From Caballeronia insecticola (lineage in GTDB: Bacteria > Pseudomonadota > Gammaproteobacteria > Burkholderiales > Burkholderiaceae): 64,000 nt of DNA. Shown piece after piece: positions 44,126-52,989 of this stretch. The stretch lies in contig NC_021287.1 of the NCBI RefSeq assembly GCF_000402035.1, positions 2,949,411 to 3,013,410 on the forward strand, given 5' to 3'. Below the pieces are notes generated by a model, which had not been told where the DNA came from, ran no database searches, and saw only the letters and a program-made list of their open reading frames with translations. Numbering within the stretch: the first letter of the stretch is position 1; every line of letters begins with the position of its first letter. A program made the position numbers and the translations under genes.

Positions 44126-45036
44126 GTTCCAGCATCAGGATCAACCACGCCTTATACGCGCCGAACTGGGTTTTCGACGCCGAGAACCGGGTTCGCCCTA
44201 ACGAGGCCGAGACAGTAACTCCGCTGGATTATGCGGAGGACATGGCCGACCGGATTTATTGTCCCGAGTGCTACACGCCGATCTCTCGCTCGCCCAGAGA
44301 AAAGAATTTCTTCTCCAATGGCCGCTCGTGTTGCTTCACGCATCGCTCTACGTATCGCCATGTTTTCTGCTCGCTTCGCACACCAGTCGCAGACGGCAAG
44401 AAATATCTGTCGGAAGAAGATGCGAAGCAGGCCATCGCACATGATCAGCTTGCGATCGTTCATTCCTTCATGCAAGGGAAGCCTGTCGCACCAGATACGC
44501 CGGCAGAGCCTTACGATCAAAGTGCAGTCGAGGAGCAAGACGGGCCGATTGCCGCGGTCCCGATCGGACGGCACCGCGGCGAGACGTTCGCACTTCCGAG
44601 CAAGATAACGACGGTGGCCGGGCTCTGCCGACGCTTCGACGTCAATCTATTTAAATATCTCGTGCTTCCTGGCGTCGATGTCGCCCGGAAACTAAGTGAC
44701 GTGCTGGTAAACATTGCGACCGTTACCGAGGAGTGTGACGTTCCGCGACTGTATTACGGGACCATTCAACGGTCATGGAACGCTGGCCAGTTTTCGAGGC
44801 CCGACAATATCAGAATGACGCGATTGCGATCCCATCCGCAGATCCCAGACTTCACGATCAAAGTGCGGGCTGGTGAGCAGGAAGAGAAAGGAATCGACGA
44901 TCAATCGGTGGGGCGCCTCGTTCTGTTCTGGGGGAAAATTACCGCGAACGGCGTGGGCTTGGCGGCTTCACGGCTGGCGTGGGGCGAGTTTGCGTTGCTT
45001 CCTCGGAAGTACGAGAAGTTGTTGGCCGTCCAGTAA
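44122..45036 (+). CDS. Unrecognised 304-residue protein with a CxxC zinc-ribbon-like N-terminus
   Basis: The N-terminal part has the sequence YCPECYTPISRSPREKNF followed by CCFTHRSTYRHVFCS, a cysteine/histidine arrangement that could bind zinc. A charged middle part (TPAEPYDQSAVEEQDG) links to a C-terminal domain of about 150 residues (RFDVNLFKYLVLPGVD, TIQRSWNAGQFSRPDN and SRLAWGEFALLP). No known family is recognised. It is coupled to the 65-residue gene. It lies in the cargo part of the island. Confidence 0.75.
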   Translation: MSSSIRINHALYAPNWVFDAENRVRPNEAETVTPLDYAEDMADRIYCPECYTPISRSPREKNFFSNGRSCCFTHRSTYRHVFCSLRTPVADGKKYLSEEDAKQAIAHDQLAIVHSFMQGKPVAPDTPAEPYDQSAVEEQDGPIAAVPIGRHRGETFALPSKITTVAGLCRRFDVNLFKYLVLPGVDVARKLSDVLVNIATVTEECDVPRLYYGTIQRSWNAGQFSRPDNIRMTRLRSHPQIPDFTIKVRAGEQEEKGIDDQSVGRLVLFWGKITANGVGLAASRLAWGEFALLPRKYEKLLAVQ

Positions 45037-45180
45037 GCGCAGACGGTGATTTCGACTTTTCCGGCGAACTCGGCCGCTCGTGAGGTGACTTGCTGGTTCG
45101 TTTCGCTCAGCGCAAATAGCCGGCGCACGTAATTGCGCGTGCGCCTTGTCCTTGATGTCACGGCGCCGGGATTGCAATAC

Positions 45181-45212
45181 AAAAAAAGCCCGTCGCGCGG
45201 ACGGGCCAATTT
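45181..45212 (-). terminator. Terminator downstream of the small secreted protein gene
   Basis: Seven-base stem GCCCGTC/GACGGGC with loop of five; on the minus strand it is followed by seven T residues, on the plus strand by a shorter T run. It lies between the converging genes ending at 45036 and 45341. Confidence 0.85.
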
Positions 45213-45340
45213 TTGAGAGGGTGAGCGCGATGCGCTGCGCTCCTGCGTATGTTCACCATATACCCCCTGTTCGGCAACGCCGGTTTCTGATTTTCTGTAT
45301 TTCAATCGGAGAAACGAACTATCGCCTGCCGCGCCATGCA

Positions 45341-45499
45341 TCAGTGCCGTTTCTCGTAGTGGTCGCCCGTGCGCGCGTTTTTGTAGTGGCCGCCTTTGTG
45401 CGATGAGCCGTGTCCACCCACGTAATGGCCGCCGCGTGCTTCAGCGACGACCGGAACGATGAACGAAGCGCAGATCAGCACGGCGATGATTTTCTTCAT
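45341..45499 (-). CDS. Small secreted Gly/His-rich protein
   Basis: The 52-residue precursor has a signal peptide (MKKIIAVLICASFIVPVVAE, cleavage about residue 21) and a mature part of about 30 residues rich in glycine, histidine and lysine (GGHYVGGHGSSHKGGHYK). GGGAGAA precedes the ATG. The histidines could bind metal. No family recognised. It has its own terminator and lies between the structural-gene terminator and the plus-strand cargo genes. Confidence 0.65.
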   Translation of the reverse strand: MKKIIAVLICASFIVPVVAEARGGHYVGGHGSSHKGGHYKNARTGDHYEKRH

Positions 45500-45709
45500 G
45501 AGTTCTCCCCTGTTAGGCGATCGCGTCGCTGGTATCAGCGACAGACGCGATGTCGGCACGTCGCGGAAACAAATTGATCGGGGGAAACCACGAATCCCAA
45601 TCGATATGAAGTCGGAGCGCTCCGAGACACTGGCCTCACAATCGACGAGAATTAATAAAAGCGCGCTGAGCAGTGGCCGTAAACTGCATATTCCGATACC
45701 AGAAAGAAG

Positions 45710-45730
45710 AGCCCCGCGCGTGGCGGGGCT
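45710..45730 (-). terminator. Terminator of the virion-protein gene run
   Basis: Eight-base stem AGCCCCGC/GCGGGGCT with loop of five; on the minus strand TCTTCTTTCTGG follows. It lies 74 bases after the stop codon of the 692-residue gene and probably ends the long minus-strand transcript. Confidence 0.7.
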
Positions 45731-45740
45731 GGAGAACTCC

Positions 45741-45860
45741 ATGAACCTGCAGTTTGCAATTGTCGCGCTCGGTCCGATTGGCTCGATCGCCATCTATCAC
45801 GCATTACGGGGAGCCGTTGGCGCCATTCGTCGCCTGCGCACGCGCAAGAGCGTTCGCTAG
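45741..45860 (+). CDS. Possible 39-residue membrane peptide
   Basis: The frame starts MNLQFAIVALGPIGSIAIYH and ends in a basic tail (RRLRTRKSVR). It has GGAG at a good distance and one predicted membrane helix. It overlaps the end of the opposite-strand virion gene and lies beside its terminator, so it may be chance. Confidence 0.25.
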   Translation: MNLQFAIVALGPIGSIAIYHALRGAVGAIRRLRTRKSVR

Positions 45861-47882
45861 AGCCGCAGTCGGGATCGGATAACTCGGCGTCGGGGTCGCA
45901 GGCGCATTGCTCAGCGCTGCGGCAAGCGCCCGCGTGACGAACATCCGGTTCTGCGCGCCTTGAATTAGCGGCCCGACGTACGGGATTTTCTTCACGCCTG
46001 CACCGAGAACAGAAGCGAGCGCCGAAGCCGTATTCGACGTATTGACCGGCGCCGCACTCGGGAAACTGTTCATGTAGCCGCCGACCCGACCTATCGTATG
46101 CAGTTGCGCGATCTCGTCGGGCGAGTAAAAGGCCCCGAGCTTCGTGTCGCCCATATTGCGTAGCGCGTTCGCATAGGGCACCGGGCCAAATTTCGCGTCG
46201 CCGGCTGGGTTTGCGCCAAATCCCGCCTGGGACAGTTGGCCGCCGACTTGATTGCGCAACTCCTGAAACGTATTCGACTGATTATGCTGCTTCAGCAGGT
46301 CTGCGAGCGACATCACGTCGTTTGTCTTTCCATTGAGCACAAAGCGACGCACAAAGTCATCAGGCGCGACAGAGCCGTTCGACGCAGCTTCCAAAGCGGG
46401 TATCGAATCCTGCAGGGCGAATCGCTGCGCAGCGAGTTGACGGGCCGGAGCGTAGACGCCGCCTTGGTCATCCGCCGAAAGAACCGCGTTCTTCACGCTG
46501 GTTCGCAGCGTCGCGAGGGCCGCGTTGGTCGCCGGATCATTGCTTTGGTTCGCGTTGATCACCTTCAGCAGATTCTCGGCGTTCTCGATGGTGAATGTCT
46601 TCTGCTGCGTGCCGCCCATTAGACCGATCTGGTTGAAGTTGTTGCGCACGCCGCTCGGTACCTTGTCGCCGAAGTCGTTCAGAACCTGAGCGTAGTCCTG
46701 CGCGACGCCCGAGAGCGGGACGTCTAGATTCTTGCCGCTCGATGCGCGAGCTGCGTCATACGCGGCCCGGACGTTCGATGCCATCTGCTCGTCGATGGAT
46801 TTCAGCGTCGTCTGAAGCTGCGTCCCGGCCGTGTAGGCATCGGACGGCCGCCCGGAGAGCCCGAACAAATTCTGTTGAAGCTGCGTATTCTGCGTGTTGA
46901 AACGCTGCGTAAGAGGTGCCCCCACCTCCGGGATGCCTCGAATATTCATTTCCTGCGCATACTGCATCGGATCGCGCGTGATCTGCCCGAGCGTCGGCTG
47001 CATGCCGAGATTCCGGAAGTCTTGCGAGCGCACCGCAGCAACCGGACTCACGCCCGGATTCTGTTGAATCTGCGCCGCGACCTGTTGCTTCAAGGGATCG
47101 ATCTCGGTCGGGGTAAAGAGTGCGCCGCCTTGCGGGCCGAGGTCCGACACGGCGCGATCGACACCGATATCAGCCTTAGTTGCCGCAGCAGAAGGACTCA
47201 TCGGCGGCGTGGTAAACCGGCCGGCCACGTTGCCAAATGCGCGTGCCGTTGCGGTCAATGCAGATCCTGCGCCAACACCTGTTGCGCCGCCGAGAACGCT
47301 GCCAGCGACTTGCCATGCGGGATTCAGACCCAGCTCCGCAGCCCCTTGCGAACCGGCGCCGGCGCCAGCGGAACCGAACAGTTGCATGCCGGGAGAGATT
47401 TGGAGCCCGCTTCCGATTGCCGACGCCACCGGTGACGCGGACCGGGACAGCACACCGCCCATCCCCATCGAGGTCGGCACACTCGCCATGCCAGCCGCAG
47501 CGTTTTGAACAATGCGTTCGGTCGGCGTCTGCGGTTGTGGCAAGCCAACCGCATTCATTCCCTGATGGATCGCGTCGGAAGGCATCGAGAGTTCAGGTAT
47601 ATGCGCCCCGAGCGCATTCACACCGCGAATCCCTAAATTGACGCCCGAGTTCAGAGCATTCCCGACCATCGCCGGAAGCGCTGTGATGCCGCTCACGCCC
47701 GCGCGCGCGGTCAGTCCGAGTTGTCGGCCGAGTTGATCCACGAACGAAGGCTGCGACGTCTGCGATTGCGGCCCGGCAACTGGCGTCGTGGGCGTGGCAT
47801 CCCATTGCGACGCGAGGCCCTGCGACGGAGCGCCGGGGGCGCTCTTCACTTGGATAGCATCGAATTCGTCTGCAAGGCTCAT
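45804..47882 (-). CDS. Phage internal virion / DNA ejection-like protein, 692 residues
   Basis: The protein starts SLADEFDAIQVKSAPG, has long glycine/alanine-rich, potentially membrane-inserting segments (about 60-250, e.g. GSAGAGAGSQGAAELGL and VLGGATGVGAGSALTATA) and a helical C-terminal half (PLTQRFNTQNTQLQQNLFG, VIDEQMA-like KSIDEQMASNVRAAYDAAR). This layout is typical of podovirus internal core proteins that form the DNA-ejection channel. No specific phage is identified. The start overlaps the upstream gene stop by four bases. It is intact, not truncated. Confidence 0.7.
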   Translation of the reverse strand: MSLADEFDAIQVKSAPGAPSQGLASQWDATPTTPVAGPQSQTSQPSFVDQLGRQLGLTARAGVSGITALPAMVGNALNSGVNLGIRGVNALGAHIPELSMPSDAIHQGMNAVGLPQPQTPTERIVQNAAAGMASVPTSMGMGGVLSRSASPVASAIGSGLQISPGMQLFGSAGAGAGSQGAAELGLNPAWQVAGSVLGGATGVGAGSALTATARAFGNVAGRFTTPPMSPSAAATKADIGVDRAVSDLGPQGGALFTPTEIDPLKQQVAAQIQQNPGVSPVAAVRSQDFRNLGMQPTLGQITRDPMQYAQEMNIRGIPEVGAPLTQRFNTQNTQLQQNLFGLSGRPSDAYTAGTQLQTTLKSIDEQMASNVRAAYDAARASSGKNLDVPLSGVAQDYAQVLNDFGDKVPSGVRNNFNQIGLMGGTQQKTFTIENAENLLKVINANQSNDPATNAALATLRTSVKNAVLSADDQGGVYAPARQLAAQRFALQDSIPALEAASNGSVAPDDFVRRFVLNGKTNDVMSLADLLKQHNQSNTFQELRNQVGGQLSQAGFGANPAGDAKFGPVPYANALRNMGDTKLGAFYSPDEIAQLHTIGRVGGYMNSFPSAAPVNTSNTASALASVLGAGVKKIPYVGPLIQGAQNRMFVTRALAAALSNAPATPTPSYPIPTAALANALARAQATNGANGSP

Positions 47883-49921
47883 TTCAGCACCCCCAAGGAC
47901 GTCAGCGCGCGAATCTGCTTCCCGAACTGTTGCTGTTCGTCGGACGTCATGCTCGCCTTGAATGCCTGCCGCTGCTGCGGATTCATGTTCTGGAATTGCC
48001 AGATGCGTGGATCAGCGTTTTGATCGAAGGTCATTTCCTTCTGGTTGTACGTCTGCGGGTTGCGCGAGTTGTAATCGCTTTGCAACAAACGCGCTTTCGC
48101 CTGCGTCATTTGGCTCGCGCCGACGAGATTGTCGACCGCCTCACCGATCGCGCCTTGAGTCATGTGAGCGTTCGGATAGGCCGACTGGAGAATCGAGCGC
48201 GCAGCGTCAGTTCCGAGGCCACCAGTCCCGAGACGCGCGACGATCTGATTGCTGTACTTGTCGAGCAGGTTGTTTGCCGTGACTGCATCGATGGCTTTTT
48301 CGCTGCCAGCCAGCGAAAGCAGGCCATTGACGTAATTGATCCGATCGGACTGCTGGCCGAGCGCCGCCTTCGACGCCAGTCCACGGATGTTCTGCAGGTA
48401 CGAGATCGTGTTCTGCGCTTGCGAATTCGCTTCGTTCAGCGTCCCCCATTTCTTCGTCAGGTCGGTCTGAAGATCGGTCTGACCTTGATTGAACCCCGGT
48501 TGAGGCTGCGCGTAGATCGCGCCGCTCGTTGATTGCGACGACGCCACCGGAGCCTGCGACGGCTGTGATGCGTTGCCCTTCTGCGACGGTGCGAAGACGT
48601 TCGACGGACCGTTCTCGTGAAGCATAATGGCTGTGGCGATCGCTTGGCGCTGAGCCGGATTCGTCAGGTCGACAGGCGTGTTCGGTCCGATGCCAAGGCG
48701 CGTCGACACGTCCTTGATATACGCGGGCGCGTTCGGTGGCGAGCCGACCCACTTGGTAATGACGCCGCCGAGCGTGCCCGTTCCGGTCTGACCGGCGTAA
48801 CTCGCGAGGTTCTTGTCCATCGCGACAAGGCCGGTCTGCATGTCCGGATATTGAGCGACCGAGCCGCCTGGAGAAACTGCACCTGGATTATTGCTGCGCA
48901 ATGGAAGCGGCGCAGATCCATTGCCTTGGGTCGCAGCCGCGGTCCGATTCGTAACGGGCAACGGATTGCCTTGAGCGTCGACGCCCGCATACGGAATCGC
49001 TCCGCCTTCTCCCGCGGTTTTGGCGAACGCCATGCCGCCCTCAAGGTCCGCCGCCCCGCCGATGCCAATCTGATAAGGCTGGCCGGCCTGATTGAGCTTC
49101 AACGAGCCATCCGAGTTCGTCGCCCACATACCCCCAGCCTGAGGCGCGGGCAACGTGTAGCGCGTGCTGCCGTCCGGCATCATCAGCGCGCCGCCAGGGC
49201 GTGCGGAGATGGGCGCGATGTAGTTCGCTTTGGCAAGAGACTGCTGAGCGACTTGCCGGCCAAGCATGCTGTTCGGGTCAATGCCGGCCGCGCGAATTTG
49301 CGAGACGATCTCGGCCGGTTTGTATGCTTGCGACTGCAGATCCCAATACTTGCCTTGATTGCCGAAGAACATCATCGCGGCCTGCTGAATCGGAATGCCG
49401 AGCGGATTCAACGGACCTCCAGGGGCAAGCGCTCCTTGCCTCCGAGGTTGCTGGCTCAACTGGTCAGAAACCCCTGCATCCCCAGAAACGGCGTCATACC
49501 CCCCAGCAGTCCCGGCTGTTGTGCCGGGTTGGCCTGCTGGGGCTGACTGAAGAGGGGAGGAACTACCTCCGTTCAAGTCTCCCAGAGCATTACTCAAAGC
49601 CCCAAGACGCAGTTGTTGCGGCGCATTGTCGCCGGTTGCCCAATCCATTTGCTGCTGGCCGAGCTGGTTTTGGCCCTGCGCCGCGCGTTGCGCCAACGCA
49701 TGCGCCAAGAATCCTTGTGCGACCTGCGCAACGGGTGCGAGAGCTGACGTATGCGGCATGACCTGATAGTTCTGCGATCCACCAGAGCCAACCATCTGCG
49801 GCTGTGGCTGCCCCTGCATCGCATTTTGTGCGAGGGCATTGGCAAGCGCCTGCTGCCGCTGAATCAGATAGGCGTTCCCCTGAAACTGGGGCGCCACAAA
49901 TGGATAGGACGAGTCGGCCAT
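47879..49921 (-). CDS. Phage internal virion protein with muramidase-like domain, 680 residues
   Basis: The N-terminal 250 residues are Gln/Ala/Gly-rich. From about residue 345 it has RSNNPGAVSPGGSVAQYP, then TGLVAMDKNLASY, LGGVITKWVGSP, AYIKDVSTRLGI and IATAIMLHENGP, a pattern known from phage particle-borne peptidoglycan-degrading domains that open the wall at infection. A helical C-terminal third follows. With the next gene it looks like an ejection cassette. Overlap with the downstream gene is four bases (ATGA). Confidence 0.72.
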   Translation of the reverse strand: MADSSYPFVAPQFQGNAYLIQRQQALANALAQNAMQGQPQPQMVGSGGSQNYQVMPHTSALAPVAQVAQGFLAHALAQRAAQGQNQLGQQQMDWATGDNAPQQLRLGALSNALGDLNGGSSSPLQSAPAGQPGTTAGTAGGYDAVSGDAGVSDQLSQQPRRQGALAPGGPLNPLGIPIQQAAMMFFGNQGKYWDLQSQAYKPAEIVSQIRAAGIDPNSMLGRQVAQQSLAKANYIAPISARPGGALMMPDGSTRYTLPAPQAGGMWATNSDGSLKLNQAGQPYQIGIGGAADLEGGMAFAKTAGEGGAIPYAGVDAQGNPLPVTNRTAAATQGNGSAPLPLRSNNPGAVSPGGSVAQYPDMQTGLVAMDKNLASYAGQTGTGTLGGVITKWVGSPPNAPAYIKDVSTRLGIGPNTPVDLTNPAQRQAIATAIMLHENGPSNVFAPSQKGNASQPSQAPVASSQSTSGAIYAQPQPGFNQGQTDLQTDLTKKWGTLNEANSQAQNTISYLQNIRGLASKAALGQQSDRINYVNGLLSLAGSEKAIDAVTANNLLDKYSNQIVARLGTGGLGTDAARSILQSAYPNAHMTQGAIGEAVDNLVGASQMTQAKARLLQSDYNSRNPQTYNQKEMTFDQNADPRIWQFQNMNPQQRQAFKASMTSDEQQQFGKQIRALTSLGVLK

Positions 49922-49933
49922 GCTCCCTCCCGA

Positions 49934-50233
49934 TTAGTGTTTGACGTGGGAAATTTCGATCGGCTCAGGAATGCCCATCGCAACAATCTGCGCAGCCCCA
50001 GAGGCAGACGCAAGGGGCGTGTCAGACATCGCCTCCGCCAATTGACTGCTCATCCAGTCATGGATTTGAACGATATCGGCGCCAACGAGCCGGAGATCGG
50101 CTTCGACCTGATGGCCTGCTGCCGCTCGTTCCGCCGATTGGACGATCGTGGCAAACATAGAGCGCAAGCGCGCGCCGGCCATGTCGATGATGTTGAGCAA
50201 CTGCTGCTGACGCGCTTCTTCGACGGTTTGCAT
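49934..50233 (-). CDS. Hypothetical 99-residue protein of the virion gene run
   Basis: The protein starts MQTVEEARQQQLLNIIDMAG and is helical in its first 70 residues, ending IPEPIEISHVKH. It lies 12 bases before the 680-residue virion gene on the same strand, with an upstream 181-base gap from the 180-residue gene. It may be a small scaffold or a third ejection protein; no family recognised. Confidence 0.6.
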   Translation of the reverse strand: MQTVEEARQQQLLNIIDMAGARLRSMFATIVQSAERAAAGHQVEADLRLVGADIVQIHDWMSSQLAEAMSDTPLASASGAAQIVAMGIPEPIEISHVKH

Positions 50234-50414
50234 GAAGAAATCCTCGTTGGTGAATGGTGAATTCAGTTTACGAGGGCGCCGCGAGATGATCTTGGCAGAA
50301 AACCAATGGCGAGTTTTCTGCCTCGCGTCTAACGTTTTATGGCATCCGAAAATTCAGAGCAGGCGCTCCCGGTTGCGCATTGCGATTTTATGGACTAGGC
50401 AAACTTAGGAAGCT

Positions 50415-50957
50415 TCAACCCAACAAATCAACAACCCCCGCTGATGGCGAGATCGGAGAATATTCACCGCGCTTCAGGATGGCGCGGCCAGCCTTTGCGT
50501 AGTTGTTGAGCTTCGTCGTGATCTGCTCTCGCCGGCCCAACGAGACCGAAATTCCAGTCTGCCTTTCGTGAGTATCGAAGGAGGCAAATACGAAGGTCCG
50601 AATGCGAGAGTGCGCGCTATCTCGAACCCGGCCCACCGGCCTCATTACGATGCAATTCGCGTCGATCCATAGATCAATCGAGCCGCCTGGAGCTGACGCA
50701 AGCGCCCACGCGACCCATTTTCCGCGTAGATCCGGGTCGGCCGGACGCCCAACGCGTGGTGCAGGCGTCGACCGTCGCAACATCAGCGCGTTTGACAACG
50801 AAGCCACGCGCTCGAATCGCTCGAGCTTCGCTTCCAACGATCGAATACGACCGACGAGTTGTTCAGCGTTGAGAGAAAGGAGTGGATCGTCAGCGGAATT
50901 CCCCTCTCGCGCGCGTGCGCGCGTACTGGTGTCATCAAGCGATCGCCCGCTTGTCAT
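50415..50957 (-). CDS. Hypothetical 180-residue protein after ssb
   Basis: The protein has a Ser/Arg/Asp-rich start, a coiled coil (LNAEQLVGRIRSLEAKLERF, about residues 30-55) and a C-terminal domain with GKWVAWALASAPGGSIDLW and TFVFASFDTHERQTG. No family recognised. The ATG at 50957 lies ten bases after the SSB stop codon; an in-frame ATG at 50987 would overlap it. Confidence 0.62.
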   Translation of the reverse strand: MTSGRSLDDTSTRARAREGNSADDPLLSLNAEQLVGRIRSLEAKLERFERVASLSNALMLRRSTPAPRVGRPADPDLRGKWVAWALASAPGGSIDLWIDANCIVMRPVGRVRDSAHSRIRTFVFASFDTHERQTGISVSLGRREQITTKLNNYAKAGRAILKRGEYSPISPSAGVVDLLG

Positions 50958-50967
50958 GTCTCGCCTC

Positions 50968-51357
50968 TCAGAAAGACAGATCGTCATCGGCCATCGCGGT
51001 TTCGCGCGGCATTCGGTTTGAGCCGTCGGACATCATCGCTGCAGCTTTCCGCTTACGTGTCACCTGATAAGCCGTCAGAACCGTCTGCGCGATCATGCTG
51101 ACCTTCGGCCTCACAGAGCCGTCGCGAGCCTCGTACGTGCCGATCTTGAGCGTTCCAGTGAGCGAGACGCTATCGCCGTCTTCCAACGCGAGCAGAGTCG
51201 CCTTCGCCGAATCACTGAATGCCACCACGTTGACGAACAAGCTCTCGCCATCACCGTCGGCGGCGCGGACGTTGTCCGTCACGAACGTCTTGCCGGAGTT
51301 CGAGCGTCGCTCTTCCGCCGTCTTGAACAACTTTCCACCAACCAACGCGTCAATCAT
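50968..51357 (-). CDS. ssb: Phage-type single-stranded DNA-binding protein
   Basis: The 129-residue protein has an OB-fold pattern: ALVGGKLFKTAEERRS, FVTDNVRAADGDGESLFVNV, LEDGDSVSLTGTLKIGTYEA and PKVSMIAQTVLT. A short acidic-hydrophobic tail, MADDDLSF, resembles the SSB C-terminal tip that recruits partner proteins. The start follows GGGGAGG. It coats single strands during island replication and fits with the adjacent primase and helicase genes. Confidence 0.8.
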   Translation of the reverse strand: MIDALVGGKLFKTAEERRSNSGKTFVTDNVRAADGDGESLFVNVVAFSDSAKATLLALEDGDSVSLTGTLKIGTYEARDGSVRPKVSMIAQTVLTAYQVTRKRKAAAMMSDGSNRMPRETAMADDDLSF

Positions 51358-51450
51358 CGTCACCTCCCCAAGAAAATGCCAAACCCACGACGAATTCTGT
51401 ATGCGCAATCGTCGCCTCGATTCGCCCCACCGGCTTTGTGCGGTTTCCCT

Positions 51451-51639
51451 TCATTTCGGATCTCCCGCCTGCATAAGCCGCCAGAGTTCACGGCGTTGCG
51501 ATTCGGCCGCTCGATCCCCGAACTTCCCGCGAACCCGCTCGACAATCGCTTTCGCAGGCTGATAGTCGCCACGTTTCCCGGCGTGCACAGCTTTCGTGAA
51601 TTCGCCCCAAGACTTGAGTCGATCGTCTACATTCGCCAT
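51451..51639 (-). CDS. Hypothetical 62-residue protein between helicase and ssb
   Basis: The protein starts MANVDDRLKSWGEFTKAVHA and is probably helical and basic (AKAIVERVRGKFGDRAAESQ). Its codon bias fits the coding strand. It lies between the iteron-like array and ssb. No family recognised. Confidence 0.55.
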   Translation of the reverse strand: MANVDDRLKSWGEFTKAVHAGKRGDYQPAKAIVERVRGKFGDRAAESQRRELWRLMQAGDPK

Positions 51640-51680
51640 TTTTCCGTCACTCCGATCGCGGGCTCAGACACCCAAAATTC

Positions 51681-51795
51681 AGACCCCGGACACCCCAGAC
51701 CCCAGACCCCACCCCTATAGGGGTGTGGGGTCTCTGGGGTTTCGGGGTTTTTGTGTCCCCGGAGCACTGGGGTTTGCTGGGGTCTGCTGGGGTTT
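51681..51795. repeat. Iteron-like CTGGGGTYT array with five C4 and seven G4 tracts (candidate replication origin)
   Basis: Left of a palindromic centre ACCCCTATAGGGGT (51711-51724) are C4 tracts at 51684, 51693, 51700, 51707 and 51712; right of it are G4 tracts at 51720, 51727, 51736, 51744, 51769, 51779 and 51789. The 9-mer CTGGGGTYT recurs at 51734, 51767, 51777 and 51787, with inverted copies on the left arm (51697-51705), and again inside the helicase gene at 51968-51976 and 51991-51999. It lies 7 bases after the helicase stop codon. Confidence 0.6.
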
Positions 51796-51801
51796 CTGGT
51801 G

Positions 51802-52989
51802 TCACCGAAGCCATATGAACTCCCCATCGAAGGCGTAGATTTCGCGGGCGATCATCCGCTGGATTGCCCGCCTGGCGCGGTTCTTACGGCGATTCACCTC
51901 GCAAGTAAGGACGTTGCTGGCTGCCTCCACTGCTTCTTCCAAAAAAACCCCAGGGCGGCTTGGGTGGCTGGGGTCTTTCCCGAAGACTTTAGACCCCAGC
52001 AGCAATTTTCCGATGGCCTCAAAAACGAGGATTTGTTCATCGCCTTTTGGCTTTTCCGGGGCCCAGTTCGGGGGCGCGGCAGACGGGTTAATTACGCAAC
52101 TCGTGACTGGATTGCCGTCTTCATCGTCGTCGAGTTCGATCCGATCCAGTTGGAATTCGCAGCTCTCGCCATCGGCGTCGTCCTTTGATTTGGCAACCGA
52201 CCAATTGCGTTCAACGCCATTGCGGCAGACCTCGATCGAACTATCCAGCGCAGCGAGCAGGCTGCTATGGCCGCGCAGCCCTTTACCGTCCGTTTTGCCG
52301 GTGTGGTGAACGAGGATCACGAGGCCGCCGAGAGTTGCCTGAATCGCCTTTGACGCAGTGAGTACCTCGCTCATGTCCTGACCACTGTTTTCGTCAAACC
52401 CGGGGGTGGCTTGCGCCAGCGTGTCGATCGCGACCACGCCGTCTTGAACGCCGGCAAGTATCAGCGCTTCGCAAAGCCGCTGAACGTCGCTTAGCGATCT
52501 AAGATCGACTGGCTGAGACATGACAACGTGCAGCGCATCAGGAAGAGCGCGGCCATTGTGAATTGACCAAGCTTTCAACCTCTTGCTGATGCCGCCTTCA
52601 CCCTCCAGGCAGACGTACGCCACTGGCGCGGCTTTCACGCGCCTCCCGAACCAATGGCCTGCGCCTTCTGCAATGGCGATACAAATGTCGAGCAGCAAGA
52701 ACGATTTGCCGCCTCCAGAAGGCCCATAAAACGCGGCAAGACCGGATTCAGGGAGGACTCCGTGAACCCTCCATCGCATTGGTTTGGTCGAGAGAACATC
52801 GGAAGCTCGACGCACAACGTAAGGAGGCTCGTGATGTCCACCCGCTCCGTCGACACTTTCCAACTGAGCGACGCTTGTAGGCACGCTGTTGCGCTCAGAA
52901 ATCTTGGGGACACGACGGCCGTTCGCGACAGCCAAAAGAATCGCGTCGGCGCCGCCTTCCATCGCAAGATCATTGATGTCACGCCCCAT
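51802..52989 (-). CDS. RepA-like AAA family hexameric helicase
   Basis: The 395-residue protein has an RecA-type ATPase fold with Walker A YGPSGGGKSFLLLDI near residue 100, Walker B VVAIDTLAQATPG near 190 and an arginine-finger-like GLRGHSSLLAALD. It resembles RSF1010 RepA-type replicative helicases. The C-terminal part carries a winged-helix-like end (RRKNRARRAIQRMIAREIYA). It overlaps the primase gene by 11 bases and is followed by the repeat array. It should unwind DNA at the island origin. Confidence 0.82.
   Translation of the reverse strand: MGRDINDLAMEGGADAILLAVANGRRVPKISERNSVPTSVAQLESVDGAGGHHEPPYVVRRASDVLSTKPMRWRVHGVLPESGLAAFYGPSGGGKSFLLLDICIAIAEGAGHWFGRRVKAAPVAYVCLEGEGGISKRLKAWSIHNGRALPDALHVVMSQPVDLRSLSDVQRLCEALILAGVQDGVVAIDTLAQATPGFDENSGQDMSEVLTASKAIQATLGGLVILVHHTGKTDGKGLRGHSSLLAALDSSIEVCRNGVERNWSVAKSKDDADGESCEFQLDRIELDDDEDGNPVTSCVINPSAAPPNWAPEKPKGDEQILVFEAIGKLLLGSKVFGKDPSHPSRPGVFLEEAVEAASNVLTCEVNRRKNRARRAIQRMIAREIYAFDGEFIWLR

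Noticed and set aside
45741..45860. The 39-residue peptide as a firmly supported small gene
   Set aside because: It overlaps both the terminator area and the end of an opposite-strand gene; kept only as a low-confidence feature.
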